Source of the DNA: a virus
Direction: 5' to 3' (one strand)
DNA: 40,819 nt
IMG/VR virus record: IMGVR_UViG_3300036760_000048
Location: 1 to 40,819 of that record
Below the pieces are notes generated by a model. The model did not search any database. It was not told where the DNA came from and worked only from the letters and a program-made list of their open reading frames with translations. Shown here one piece after another: positions 25,364-33,439 of the stretch; within the stretch, counting starts at the first letter, position 1, and every line of letters starts with the position of its first letter. Position numbers and translations under genes: made by a program.

Positions 25364-26209
25364 TCACCCCTCTTCGGAATCCAGTCCTCCATCAAAGACG
25401 CCCTTCAGGGCCTCCTTGAGAGTCCGATCCCTGTCTGCTCTGGACGGTTTGCCCGCTCCGGCAACGGGTTCCCCACCTCCAGGCTCGACCGCTCCCGACT
25501 GCTTGGCCGCCACGTTGGATTCGGTCTTTCGCCGGAGCTTGTCTTCGTGGGCCTTCAGGGCTTCCGCCCGGAAGTGCGTCCAGAAGAGTTGTTCCGGCTC
25601 CATGCCCGTTTCCGTAATGGCCTCAACCAGTTTCGGGGTCAGATCGGCCCAATCGAGGGAGGGATACTCCGTCTTCAGGGATTCGAGCTGGGTATTGATG
25701 AGGCTCGTGGCCTTCTCGACCTGCTCGTTCTCCCGTTCGGAGCGGAGGGCGCGAATCTCGCTCTGGAACTGGCGAATGACGGGGTGCCGTGCGATGTCCG
25801 GCATCTGCGACGGTTCCGCCTGCTCCTGTTCCTGCGAGTAGTACTTCCGGAGATGGTTCAGGAGGCCAGGGTCTTCCTTGATGGCCTGTTCGAGAGCGAT
25901 CACGTCTCTCTGTTGCGCCTCGAACTGGCGTCTGGCCTGGGCGTGTTCCTGCGTCTTCCGGGTATAGTCCGAAAGCAGCATGCCGCCGCGCCGCCATTCC
26001 TTGATCTGGTCAACGGTGTATTCCTGCCCGTCAATCAGGTACTTGGAAGAAGCGGTCGGAGCGGGTGGTGCGCTCGTCGGGGCCGGGGACTCACTCCCCG
26101 TGGCTCCGGGACTGGCGGGGGACTCCGCGTCCGAGTTCATCTCGCTGTAGAGCGATTCGATCTCAGCGGGGGTTGGTCCTCCAGCCGTGGTTCCGGCTTC
26201 GAGTGACAT
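25364..26209 (-). CDS. Scaffolding protein
   Basis: This 281-aa, highly charged, helical protein is rich in Glu, Gln, Arg and Lys, with a disordered Pro/Ser N-terminus. Its YLIDGQEYTVDQIKEW motif is common in podovirus scaffolds. The C-terminal helix (RTLKEALKGVFDGG) likely contacts coat protein. I chose the ATG at 26209 for its AAGGA site; the longer frame to 26347 overlaps the upstream gene. It is placed between portal and coat genes as expected. Confidence 0.85.
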   Translation of the reverse strand: MSLEAGTTAGGPTPAEIESLYSEMNSDAESPASPGATGSESPAPTSAPPAPTASSKYLIDGQEYTVDQIKEWRRGGMLLSDYTRKTQEHAQARRQFEAQQRDVIALEQAIKEDPGLLNHLRKYYSQEQEQAEPSQMPDIARHPVIRQFQSEIRALRSERENEQVEKATSLINTQLESLKTEYPSLDWADLTPKLVEAITETGMEPEQLFWTHFRAEALKAHEDKLRRKTESNVAAKQSGAVEPGGGEPVAGAGKPSRADRDRTLKEALKGVFDGGLDSEEG

Positions 26210-26412
26210 CACATTCCTTTCTTTTCGTGTTTCTCGTGGGACTTGGATTCCTTCTTCTCGTGCATGGCCTTCATTCTTCGAGCGGCTTCCTTCATGTGTC
26301 CCACCCTTGCGGGCAGGTGCTTCATGTCCGGAGTCTTCGCCGCCCATTCCTTCGCCATCTCCGGATGCTTGGCGAACATGAACTGCGCCTGAGCCTTACT
26401 GCGTAGGGGCAC
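26209..26412 (-). CDS. Small Lys/His-rich phage protein (67 aa)
   Basis: The start MPLRSKAQAQFMFAKHPEMA followed by a KTPDMKHLP motif matches a tiny protein widely seen next to portal genes in environmental phages. The C-terminus is strongly basic (HEKKESKSHEKHEKKGM), suggesting nucleic-acid or portal binding. The function is not established as far as I know. Its stop overlaps the scaffold start (TGATG). Confidence 0.75.
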   Translation of the reverse strand: MPLRSKAQAQFMFAKHPEMAKEWAAKTPDMKHLPARVGHMKEAARRMKAMHEKKESKSHEKHEKKGM

Positions 26413-28189
26413 CTTGACCTCCTTGCGCCATCTGCGCCTGTTGCGCCTGCATCTCGGCCTGTTGCTGCTGCGCCATCGCCTGCTGCTGCTCTGCTTTGGC
26501 CTTCAGGCCGTCGATCTCAGCGATCAGGGCCTCTCTCTCCGGGTACTCGGAGGCTTTGAGCGCGACCTTGACGGCGAGGTATGGGTCGATCTTGGAGATG
26601 CGGTCGGAGAGGAGGATCGCCTGCTGGAACCGGCTCGCCTGCGTCTGCGCGAGGGAGGCCCCGGCGGTGGCTCTCACGTCGAACTCTCCCTGAATGTTCT
26701 CGGGAGCCACCCGCAGGAAGTCCGCCGCTCCCTCGACGTTCGTGATTCGGATGATCCGCTCTTCCGTGTAGAACTGCTGGATGCGGGAGAGCATCAGGCG
26801 TCCGACCTGTGCGAGAAAGGCTTCCAGCCCACGGATCTTCAAGCGGATGCGGGTATGCGCCGCTTCCTGAAGGGACTCGATGGCGACTCCGGCGGTGATT
26901 CCGGACGGGCCGCGTCCCTGGGTCACGTCGTGGACTCCGGAGACGGTATCGAAGTGGGAGCGGAGCATTTCCACGAACTGCGTGACGAAGCCGGGGAGGG
27001 CAACTCCGGGTTCCCGTTGCGGGGGATCGTATCCGGGGTTGTAGGTGACGACCAAGCCCGGCTGATTCACCAGCTTGGCAGCGTCCACCGATCCCCTGAC
27101 GGCCTTCCAGATACCGTTTGCCATGAGGGAGGCGTTGTCCGTGATGTTCGCCATCATCTTGTTCATGGTCTTCTGGAGGGAGACGAGTTCTTCCGGTTCT
27201 CCACGGCCCCAGAACTCTCCGGGCCTGTCGTAGTCCCGGAAGATGGCGAACGGGTACTTCCCGTCCTGATACGGGTTCGGGCGGTTGGATTCCAGCTTGT
27301 TCCCGACGATGGTGCAGACGTTCATGCCCTGCTCGGTCCTGTACCAGCATTCGAGGATGCAGACGGTCTTCGAGGATGCTGTCATGTCGGGGAACGGGGT
27401 ATAGACAGATCCGGTGGTGGAGGGTGTGGCTCCCTCGTCGGTCAGGGTGTACCCGGAGTAAGTGCGGTTCTGGTCCTGTCCAGCGACGGAGATGGCGTCT
27501 GCGTTCCACTTCCGCAGCATGTCCTCGTCTCCGGTCGCCTCCATGATGGCCGCTCTCATGTGCGGGTAGCGGGTGAGGGCGGTGATTACGGGGATGTCCG
27601 ACTTATGGATCATGTACTGCGCGTTCTCGAAGGTGGTTGCGGTCGGGTCCGGAAAGAGGGCAGTCGCGGGGATATCGCGCACCTTCACGTCCCCAAGCGG
27701 AATCCCCATCATTCTAGGCCCGGCAGTAGGATCGAACGTCACCTTGACGAGGTGACTTCCGAGGATGAGAGCGGGACGGCAGGTCCGGGTGAGCATCACG
27801 TCCAGGTCCTGGATGTCCCAGAGGTATCGAACGATGTCCTCTACGATCTTCGCGGACTGTTCGTCCTCTCTACCTCTCGGCTCGAAGTGGATGGTGGGGG
27901 ACTTGTCGGTAAGGATCGGGAGGATGGTTTCGATGGTGGCGAAGATGAAGTTCGACTTGTGACTGGATCTGTAGGAGGGGCGTGGAGCGGACCAATGCTT
28001 GCCGTTGTAGTAGTCCAGTCCCTCCTTCCAGATGGCCTCGAACTTCCGTCTCGACTGTTGCGCTTCGGAGAGGGCGGACTTCCACTTCTGCACCGTCTCT
28101 TCAGCGGATCGGTCGGTTCCGTAGGAGTCTTCGGGAGAGCCCAGAGGGGCGTGGATCGACTGAGCGCCCGTATCGCGCATACCGATCAT
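26396..28189 (-). CDS. Portal protein (P22-like)
   Basis: At 597 aa it has the size of a P22/podovirus portal. Visible features include a helical N-terminus with FEAIWKEGLDYYNGKHW, then SNFIFATIETILPILTDKSP, which is typical of this portal family, a clip/stem region around 330-400, and a Gln-rich C-terminal tail (barrel-like coiled coil). It forms the dodecameric DNA channel at one capsid vertex and docks terminase. Neighbouring terminase and scaffold genes support the call. Confidence 0.9.
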   Translation of the reverse strand: MIGMRDTGAQSIHAPLGSPEDSYGTDRSAEETVQKWKSALSEAQQSRRKFEAIWKEGLDYYNGKHWSAPRPSYRSSHKSNFIFATIETILPILTDKSPTIHFEPRGREDEQSAKIVEDIVRYLWDIQDLDVMLTRTCRPALILGSHLVKVTFDPTAGPRMMGIPLGDVKVRDIPATALFPDPTATTFENAQYMIHKSDIPVITALTRYPHMRAAIMEATGDEDMLRKWNADAISVAGQDQNRTYSGYTLTDEGATPSTTGSVYTPFPDMTASSKTVCILECWYRTEQGMNVCTIVGNKLESNRPNPYQDGKYPFAIFRDYDRPGEFWGRGEPEELVSLQKTMNKMMANITDNASLMANGIWKAVRGSVDAAKLVNQPGLVVTYNPGYDPPQREPGVALPGFVTQFVEMLRSHFDTVSGVHDVTQGRGPSGITAGVAIESLQEAAHTRIRLKIRGLEAFLAQVGRLMLSRIQQFYTEERIIRITNVEGAADFLRVAPENIQGEFDVRATAGASLAQTQASRFQQAILLSDRISKIDPYLAVKVALKASEYPEREALIAEIDGLKAKAEQQQAMAQQQQAEMQAQQAQMAQGGQGAPTQ

Positions 28190-28477
28190 TTAGAGTTCCT
28201 CAATGGAATGATCGGTCGTCCGCCACGGTTGCGATTCCGCCAATTCACGGCCCCTCTGATAGACGAGTTCCTTCAGGTGGGTGCGGGACTGGACGTACTT
28301 ACCGAGGGACTTGTTGAACCCGGGCTTGAAGGCGGCGACGAGTTCCGGTGGGGACTTGAACCATATCTTGCCCTTCCTGTTGCAGGATGGGCAGCGGGAG
28401 TTCAGGCGATCGTCAATCTTCCTGACATCTTCCCATTCCGTGGAGCATTTCTTGCAGAAGTAGTCGTAGGCGGGGAT
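28190..28477 (-). CDS. FmdB-like zinc-ribbon protein with no ordinary start codon
   Basis: The frame encodes a YDYFCKKCSTEWED opening, then RCPSCN, the two-CxxC zinc ribbon of FmdB-type regulators, which normally begin M-P-x-Y-x-Y. Here the codon at the Met position is ATC (28475-28477), preceded by another ATC and by GGGGAG at a suitable distance. No ATG, GTG or TTG occurs between the terminase TAG and this point, and the frame is the same as the terminase's. So it is either started at a non-AUG codon, made by TAG read-through, or affected by one sequencing error. It runs to the TAA abutting the portal start. Confidence 0.55.
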   Translation of the reverse strand: MPAYDYFCKKCSTEWEDVRKIDDRLNSRCPSCNRKGKIWFKSPPELVAAFKPGFNKSLGKYVQSRTHLKELVYQRGRELAESQPWRTTDHSIEEL

Positions 28478-28522
28478 GATGGCTTCTCCCCGGCGACGGC
28501 ACGGGAAGAGGCTCGGACTCTT

Positions 28523-30034
28523 CTACAGATCGTACCAGTCGGGCGTATCCTCCTCCGTAATCTCGCTAAGTTCAATCAAGCCTTGCGGAGAGGAGACGGC
28601 CTTTATAGTAGAACTTGAAGGGAACCTGTCAAGTGCCATCTTTTCAGGATCATACACTCCTGGAGTTCCACCGGGAAACGCAATCATTGGAAGGTATGCG
28701 AGGGCATCAATCAAGTCGTCATGTCTTCCTTTGGGGAACCGGAGGAGTTCGTCTTCCAGGTCGTTCAATCCTGGAGCGTGGAGGATGTCTCCTGCGGCAT
28801 AGATCCCGGCCAGCCCCTTGATCCTCTCTTCCTTCGAGGTGCGAGTATCCGGGCGGAGCTCGGTGACGGGCCACCACCTGCCAGCGGCTCTCATGCGCTT
28901 CTCGAACTCGTACTTCAGGGCCTTTTGGAAGGCCACCGTCTCGATACCGATCATGTCAGGATTGAACGCGAGGGCCATTGCAAAGAGGCGGTCCATGAGA
29001 GCGTCGGGAATCAGTCTATCCGCGTGCGCAGTCTGGACATAGATGCGGTTCTCCTCCGAAACGACGGCGAGGATGATCCCGGACCTGTCTCCGTGCTTCT
29101 TGAGGGAGAGAGCGGGGTCCAAGAGCATGTATCGAGTGCCTTTTGGGGGGGATCCGGGGAAGACGCGGAACATATCGCGGCGGAAGACCTGCGTTTCCGC
29201 CGAAATCGGCTCGTTCAGGTACTGAGCGGCGAAGTTCTCCGGGAACATGCCCCGTTTCAGGAGCGCTATCCTCTCGGGGGTGAACTCTTCGGGGAAGGTA
29301 CAGCCATCGGCCTCGTTTCCGTTCACGTAGAGGCCCATTTTGACGGTCGGCCAGCCCGCCTCCGTCTCCAGGTTCTCGTAGAGGTCCCCGAAGGCCCATC
29401 TTGTGCCGATTACGACCCTAACCGAGCCTTTCCCAACGTCTTGCAGCGGTTCCGTCTGCTGATGCGCGTAGATCACCCGGTCGATTCCGTCCCGAGTCTG
29501 CACGTTATCCTTATCGTGCAAGTCGTCCTCTATGATGAAGTCGAAGTGGAAGCCTTCCTTCCCGACATCGACGGAGCCGATGGCTATGGATGGGGTGCCT
29601 CCCCTGGTTCCGGGGCCTCTCCAAGCGATCTCGATCTCCTCCTCGGTCCAGCGGCAGGCGGGGAGGTACATGGGGGTGCCGTTTCTGGAGTAGAAGTCGA
29701 GTCTACCGGAGCGGATGTGTTTCTTGATCTCCCGGAGGTGGGCTTTGGTGAGGGATAGGGAGTGGGACATGATGTACCCCGTCTCGTTAGGGTCCCGGAC
29801 GAGACGCCAGAGGGGGTAGGCGATGGCAGCGATTCTGGACTTGAAGTACCCCCGAGGGAGGAGGATCTGGAGGCGTTCCCCGCGCTTCAGGTTCTGGAGG
29901 CGGTCGCAGGTGTCCCGATGAACGCGGGGGATGAGCCGGTCGTAGCCAAGAACGAACCTGGCGAAGGTGTAGAGATCTTCGTAAGCCTTGAGGTAGAGAG
30001 TGCGTTTCCGTTCAGCGGGGCTAGGAGGCGGCAT
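28523..30034 (-). CDS. terL: Terminase large subunit
   Basis: This 503-aa packaging motor has Walker A-like LPRGYFKSR at 59-67, Walker B FDFIIEDD at about 164-171, and a C-terminal RNase-H-like nuclease with MLLDPALS near 295 and HDDLIDAL near 445. It drives ATP-dependent DNA translocation through the portal and cuts concatemers. The Pro-Arg-Gly-x-x-Lys-Ser form is shared with T7-like terminases. The start overlaps the upstream gene by 14 nt. Confidence 0.92.
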   Translation of the reverse strand: MPPPSPAERKRTLYLKAYEDLYTFARFVLGYDRLIPRVHRDTCDRLQNLKRGERLQILLPRGYFKSRIAAIAYPLWRLVRDPNETGYIMSHSLSLTKAHLREIKKHIRSGRLDFYSRNGTPMYLPACRWTEEEIEIAWRGPGTRGGTPSIAIGSVDVGKEGFHFDFIIEDDLHDKDNVQTRDGIDRVIYAHQQTEPLQDVGKGSVRVVIGTRWAFGDLYENLETEAGWPTVKMGLYVNGNEADGCTFPEEFTPERIALLKRGMFPENFAAQYLNEPISAETQVFRRDMFRVFPGSPPKGTRYMLLDPALSLKKHGDRSGIILAVVSEENRIYVQTAHADRLIPDALMDRLFAMALAFNPDMIGIETVAFQKALKYEFEKRMRAAGRWWPVTELRPDTRTSKEERIKGLAGIYAAGDILHAPGLNDLEDELLRFPKGRHDDLIDALAYLPMIAFPGGTPGVYDPEKMALDRFPSSSTIKAVSSPQGLIELSEITEEDTPDWYDL

Positions 30035-30578
30035 CCTTCTCCATGTCTTCGATCTCCTTCAGTTCCCTCGCCACGTCTTCCGGGCGGAAGGCTGAGCCTC
30101 CGGTCATCTTTGGACCGGTTCCGGTACGGAAGGAGGAGAGGATATCGGTGAGGACCTTCGTGGAGAAGGTGACTTGTCCCATCGAGTACCCGGAGCCCGC
30201 CATCTTCTTCTCTGCGGCTCGAATGCCCTTCCGAATGACGTGCAGGAGTTCTGCCGGGATCGTCTCTCCGACCAGTTTCTCCGTGTCTTCGGGGCGAATG
30301 ACGGCTTCCAGGTCCTGAAGCTCTGGGCCGAGGTCAAGGTCCTGAACCACCCTCTTCTGTCCGTAGACGGGGAGGAACCCCTTCCTCTGGAGGTCCCCCG
30401 GATGCTGGGGCCAGTTCCCGTACTTCTTCGTTTCCTGCGGTTTCGCTGGAATCGTCGGGGCAGCGGATGTAGGAAATGCCTTTGTCTCCGTGCCAGAGGA
30501 TGTGGACGGAGAGGAGACGCTTGCCACAACCGGGACAGGGGAAGGCGGATCTGGGATCGTCTGCTTCTTCTTCGGCAT
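30021..30578 (-). CDS. Hypothetical protein upstream of terL (185 aa; small terminase candidate)
   Basis: It has a Pro/Ser/Thr-rich, probably disordered first 50 residues, then a helical region (PAELLHVIRKGIRAAEKKM) and a charged C-terminus. Position directly before terL suggests a small terminase or packaging factor, but there is no helix-turn-helix I can point to. The ATG at 30578 has GAGGAG at 6 nt. A second overlapping frame at 30334-30582 is discussed in the findings. Confidence 0.6.
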   Translation of the reverse strand: MPKKKQTIPDPPSPVPVVASVSSPSTSSGTETKAFPTSAAPTIPAKPQETKKYGNWPQHPGDLQRKGFLPVYGQKRVVQDLDLGPELQDLEAVIRPEDTEKLVGETIPAELLHVIRKGIRAAEKKMAGSGYSMGQVTFSTKVLTDILSSFRTGTGPKMTGGSAFRPEDVARELKEIEDMEKDAAS

Positions 30579-30581
30579 CCA

Positions 30582-30845
30582 CTACTCCTCGTCCTCTCTC
30601 ATGACGAACGGTCCGCTCATGTTCCCGCTTCGTCTCATGGACTCGATAGCGGCCTCCTCCTGATCGGAGTGCCCGTAGACGGGGCCGGGCTTCTGAACGG
30701 TTCCGGCCTGCTTCATGCCCGCTCTCTTCCCCAGCATGTACCCGATAGTGAGCCAGAAGGGAGCGGCGAGAGCGGCTCCTGTCATGAAGACGAAACTCAT
30801 GTGCCAGAGGAAGTCCCAGAAGGCTTTTTCAGTAGGAAGGTTCAT
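30582..30845 (-). CDS. Small membrane protein (87 aa)
   Basis: One hydrophobic segment (about residues 15-38: HMSFVFMTGAALAAPFWLTI) is followed by a basic loop and an acidic tail with Ser/Gly. It has no signal cleavage site. It overlaps neighbours by a few bases, so it is co-translated with the zinc-ribbon gene upstream. A role in membrane association is all that can be said. Confidence 0.65.
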   Translation of the reverse strand: MNLPTEKAFWDFLWHMSFVFMTGAALAAPFWLTIGYMLGKRAGMKQAGTVQKPGPVYGHSDQEEAAIESMRRSGNMSGPFVMREDEE

Positions 30846-31087
30846 CTTGAATCCTCCTTATTGATGATGAATCCATTCTTGAACAAAAACATCTCCAATT
30901 CTACGGCGTCAAATACGGATGGATTCCATCCATTGAACTTTATTGAAGGCGTATGCATATTCAGATATGCGTTTGCACGCTCAACAGCTTCTCTAAAAGT
31001 CTCGTTCTCATCAAACAAGACTCTACACTTCTTGCAAGATGGATTCCCCCATTCCCAGAAACCACCACAATCAGGACAAACGCTCAT
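30842..31087 (-). CDS. Small zinc-ribbon protein (81 aa)
   Basis: The N-terminal CPDCGGFWEWGNPSCKKC gives a compact CxxC/CxxC zinc ribbon. The remainder is helical and beta mixed with many aromatic residues. The DNA here is visibly more AT-rich than neighbours, which may mean recent acquisition. It overlaps the winged-helix gene by 17 nt. The function is unknown. Confidence 0.7.
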   Translation of the reverse strand: MSVCPDCGGFWEWGNPSCKKCRVLFDENETFREAVERANAYLNMHTPSIKFNGWNPSVFDAVELEMFLFKNGFIINKEDSR

Positions 31088-31427
31088 ATTCCCCGTGCCG
31101 GACCTTCTTCAGGTGTCCTCGTTTGACCCAGAGCTGCACCGTTCTCCATACGTGGGTCTTGTAGAACTTCTGTCCGGCATCGGTCACACAGAACTGGTGA
31201 ATGGTCGAGCGAGGATGCTCCTGGAAGTGCTGAAAGAGGAGCGGAGGTAGCGTCCACGTCGTGATGCTTCGTACCTTCGCCTGGGGCTTGAGTTGGGAGA
31301 GCCGCGTCTTGAGTTCGGCCATGAGGGTCTTCAGTTCCTCCCGCTCCCTGTCTTCCGAGGGAGAGTGGGAACCTCCATCCCGTACCGTTCTCAAGGTACA
31401 CCACGAGCATCGTTTGTGCAGGCTCAC
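31071..31427 (-). CDS. Coiled-coil / winged-helix-like protein (118 aa)
   Basis: A charged helix (REREELKTLMAELKTRLSQL) is followed by a region resembling a winged helix: LPPLLFQHFQEHP, then HQFCVTDAGQKFYKTHVWRTVQLW, then KRGHLKKVRHGEYERL as wing. The GTG at 31427 overlaps the upstream stop (GTGA), and AGGGGG is upstream. The first 23 residues look poor, and another frame looks better there, so the N-terminus is uncertain. It is a candidate regulator of the leftward genes. Confidence 0.6.
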   Translation of the reverse strand: MSLHKRCSWCTLRTVRDGGSHSPSEDREREELKTLMAELKTRLSQLKPQAKVRSITTWTLPPLLFQHFQEHPRSTIHQFCVTDAGQKFYKTHVWRTVQLWVKRGHLKKVRHGEYERLS

Positions 31428-31618
31428 GCATCGGCCCCCTCTTTGGATTCAGCCTCTTTGATGACGTAGGACGCCACGAGTCGGATGCTACCGCAGCAGA
31501 CGGGGCAGAACACGGCCTTCGGGAAGTCGTAGCTCTTCTCGGGAGCCTCGAACGTGAGAGCCACGGACACGGTGCAACCCGCACAATGCCCGATTCCGGA
31601 CCATACCTTGACGTTCAC
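31424..31618 (-). CDS. Two-CxxC zinc-ribbon protein (64 aa)
   Basis: The GTG at 31618 has an excellent AAGGAGG site 7 nt upstream and overlaps the previous stop. HCAGC and FCPVCC form a CxxC...CxxC pair flanking a beta hairpin. The longer frame upstream has no site and overlaps another gene. I recognise no family beyond a zinc ribbon. Confidence 0.7.
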   Translation of the reverse strand: MNVKVWSGIGHCAGCTVSVALTFEAPEKSYDFPKAVFCPVCCGSIRLVASYVIKEAESKEGADA

Positions 31619-31767
31619 GGCCACACCTCCTTCTCCTCCTCCGTCGTCATCTTCCTGCAATCGTGACCGTTCACGCATTCCTCGTGGTAGATCTTCCGGC
31701 AGATGGGGCACATCTCGCGGAACCCGTGAGCCACGGGGCGGTCGCAGCGGGCACAGGGCTGGATCAT
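31615..31767 (-). CDS. 50-residue zinc-finger mini-protein
   Basis: A short frame with ATG at 31767 (ATGA overlap with the upstream stop) ends in TGA inside the next start. The sequence CARCDRPVAHGFREMCPIC then HEECVNGHDC shows six Cys and two or three His arranged like a RING, B-box or LIM-type double zinc site. Tight overlaps at both ends strongly support it as a real gene despite its size. Confidence 0.72.
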   Translation of the reverse strand: MIQPCARCDRPVAHGFREMCPICRKIYHEECVNGHDCRKMTTEEEKEVWP

Positions 31768-32123
31768 GTCGTGAGACACAACTTCACCCTTTCGTCTGCA
31801 TCAAGTCCAAGAGTGATTGCCTCTCCCAGCGTATCGAACCTCTTCACGTTCGATCTGCATTGGCATCCGTGTCCGCTAGTATCCTGCCATTCCGTGAAAA
31901 CGTAGACCCCATCTTCTGGAAATGTGATAAAAATGGCTGCTGCACCCCTTGTGCAATAGGAATAACATTTTGGTGAAGGCCAATGTTCGCACCATTGCTG
32001 ATACCGGAGAACTCTGTACACCTCTGGATGGTCTTTACCAATCAGATGTTCATTGCAGCAACCAGCAAGATAGTCCAGCCTCTTGTTCAGGAAGAACTCG
32101 ATCTCATGTTCTTCATCTACCAT
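31764..32123 (-). CDS. Hypothetical Cys-rich protein (119 aa)
   Basis: I chose the ATG at 32123 because AGGTGG lies 5 nt upstream; the GTG at 32132 is an alternative. The product has scattered Cys (CCNEH, WCEHW, CYSYC, CQC) and an alpha/beta C-terminal half (GAAAIFITFPEDGVYVFTE). The AT content is higher than in flanking genes. No family is recognised. Confidence 0.65.
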   Translation of the reverse strand: MVDEEHEIEFFLNKRLDYLAGCCNEHLIGKDHPEVYRVLRYQQWCEHWPSPKCYSYCTRGAAAIFITFPEDGVYVFTEWQDTSGHGCQCRSNVKRFDTLGEAITLGLDADERVKLCLTT

Positions 32124-32132
32124 TTCATCCAC

Positions 32133-32549
32133 CTAGAACGGAAGAGGCTCATTGTCCATCGCTCTCTTGTGTTCCGCGAACGCAGCGGCAGCGGCCTCCT
32201 CTTCGGCCTCTCCCAGCGGGGACAGTCCGGCCTTCTTCTCGACCACGTTCACATCGACAGCGACGACCTCCGTGGTCCTCATCCAGTTCCCCTCCCTGTT
32301 CTGCCAGGAGCGGGTCTGCATCCTGCCTTCGGCCAGCACCCAATCCCCGTCACGAACGGTGCGATAGACCTTCTCGGCAAGTTCTCCCCAGCAGACCACG
32401 CGGTGGTCCTCGTAGGTGCCCTTCATCTTGATCTGATGATCCGGGTCCGTGTTCACGTCGATCACGCAGAGAGAGCCGCCCTTCGTGGTCTTGAGAGAGA
32501 CGGCACCCTTCACCGGACCGTACAGCACCACCTCGTTACGGGCGTCCAT
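32133..32549 (-). CDS. ssb: Single-stranded DNA-binding protein
   Basis: This 138-aa OB-fold protein has strands beginning ARNEVVLYGPVKGAVSLK and a central WGELAEKVYRTVRDGDWVLA followed by EGRMQTRSWQNREGN, the usual bacterial-type SSB pattern. The C-terminus ends in DNEPLPF, an acidic tip with terminal Pro-Phe that in SSBs recruits repair and replication proteins. I chose the ATG at 32549 for its GAGGAGG site. It coats ssDNA during replication and recombination and probably works with the annealing protein at 37050. Confidence 0.88.
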   Translation of the reverse strand: MDARNEVVLYGPVKGAVSLKTTKGGSLCVIDVNTDPDHQIKMKGTYEDHRVVCWGELAEKVYRTVRDGDWVLAEGRMQTRSWQNREGNWMRTTEVVAVDVNVVEKKAGLSPLGEAEEEAAAAAFAEHKRAMDNEPLPF

Positions 32550-32796
32550 CAGTCCTCCTCTTCCCAAGGATTCGCTCGGTAATCAATGGAACAAAGAACT
32601 TCTTCGTCACTTCGTTCAGCTCCGCCCATTCCTTACTGACCGGCCCCTCAATCGGCCTGTCCACCGGACCTGTGCATCCGCAGACCTGGCAGAAGTCCTC
32701 CTCCACCCTGTCGTGAAGGACATCCAGGTGCTTGCAGGTGAAGCACCTCTTCGTCTGCTTCGAGAGCCAGCGCTTCTCATCAGCCTTGAGGCGCAT
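32536..32796 (-). CDS. Zinc-ribbon protein upstream of ssb (86 aa)
   Basis: The ATG at 32796 has GGAG about 9 nt upstream. A basic N-terminus precedes CFTCKH and, about 18 residues later, CQVCGC, forming a CxxC/CxxC ribbon. The C-terminus is helical. It overlaps ssb by 14 nt, suggesting coupled synthesis. It may bind nucleic acid. Confidence 0.68.
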   Translation of the reverse strand: MRLKADEKRWLSKQTKRCFTCKHLDVLHDRVEEDFCQVCGCTGPVDRPIEGPVSKEWAELNEVTKKFFVPLITERILGKRRTDGRP

Positions 32797-32797
32797 T

Positions 32798-33439
32798 CTA
32801 TCTGCTCCAGTCCTTCCTACGAAGGGACGGTTCCTTCCAGAGGGTGTCCCTGGCACACGGGGAGTTCCTGCTCGTCTCCGACTTCAACCGATCCACCTTC
32901 CTGAAGTAGAGCGTCTTCCCGATCTCGTACTGCGTCGTTGCCAGCTTCGCACAGGCTTCGGACCAGGCGCCGTCCTCCCCAGCCGACACCTCCGGGAACC
33001 GAACCTGCGTTGCGATCTCCCTCTTCCACACGCAGATGTCCATAGGTGTCCCCCAATGCTCCCTCGGCCCACCGTCCACAACAGGAAACGCAGGCAGGAG
33101 GAACCGGTAGACCACCGGCTCGAACTCCTCGAGACTCATCCAGAACGTCACCACGTCCGCTCCCTTCGTGATCCCGTCCAGGAGCGCGTCCACGTAATCG
33201 TTCGTCACGGAGTCGTCGTCCCCCACAAACGCCACGTAGTCCCCACGGGCCATCGAGACGAGCGCGTTCCTCTTCGCTCCCAACGTCCGCCTCTTGTTGT
33301 CCAAGAGCCCCAGCACCTCCACCGGCTTCCCGTCCGCCTGTCTGCACAACTCCGACAGCAGGCGCACTGACACCCCGCTCTGGAGTCTCCGAGGCACCAT
33401 CGGAACCAATACCGACAACCGGATCTGCCCGGCCTTCAC
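32798..33439 (-). CDS. Family-2-like glycosyltransferase (213 aa)
   Basis: The opening LSVLVPMVPRRL, then KRNALVSMARGDYVAFVGDDD (acidic metal site at 73-76), is a classic GT-A family-2 start. Further on, GPREHWGTPMDICVWKRE fits the acceptor side. The start is a GTG overlapping the previous stop (GTGA); the ORF upstream is low-complexity antisense of another gene. It could transfer sugar to DNA, a virion protein or a host glycan. It lies among nucleic-acid-binding genes rather than tail genes. Confidence 0.8.
   Translation of the reverse strand: MKAGQIRLSVLVPMVPRRLQSGVSVRLLSELCRQADGKPVEVLGLLDNKRRTLGAKRNALVSMARGDYVAFVGDDDSVTNDYVDALLDGITKGADVVTFWMSLEEFEPVVYRFLLPAFPVVDGGPREHWGTPMDICVWKREIATQVRFPEVSAGEDGAWSEACAKLATTQYEIGKTLYFRKVDRLKSETSRNSPCARDTLWKEPSLRRKDWSR

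Noticed and set aside
28190-30034. Genome-wide recoding of TAG as an amino acid
   Set aside because: Other genes, such as ssb and those at 1641, 5350 and 30582, end in TAG exactly where the next start or stem begins, which fits the standard code. Only the terminase-ribbon junction is unusual.
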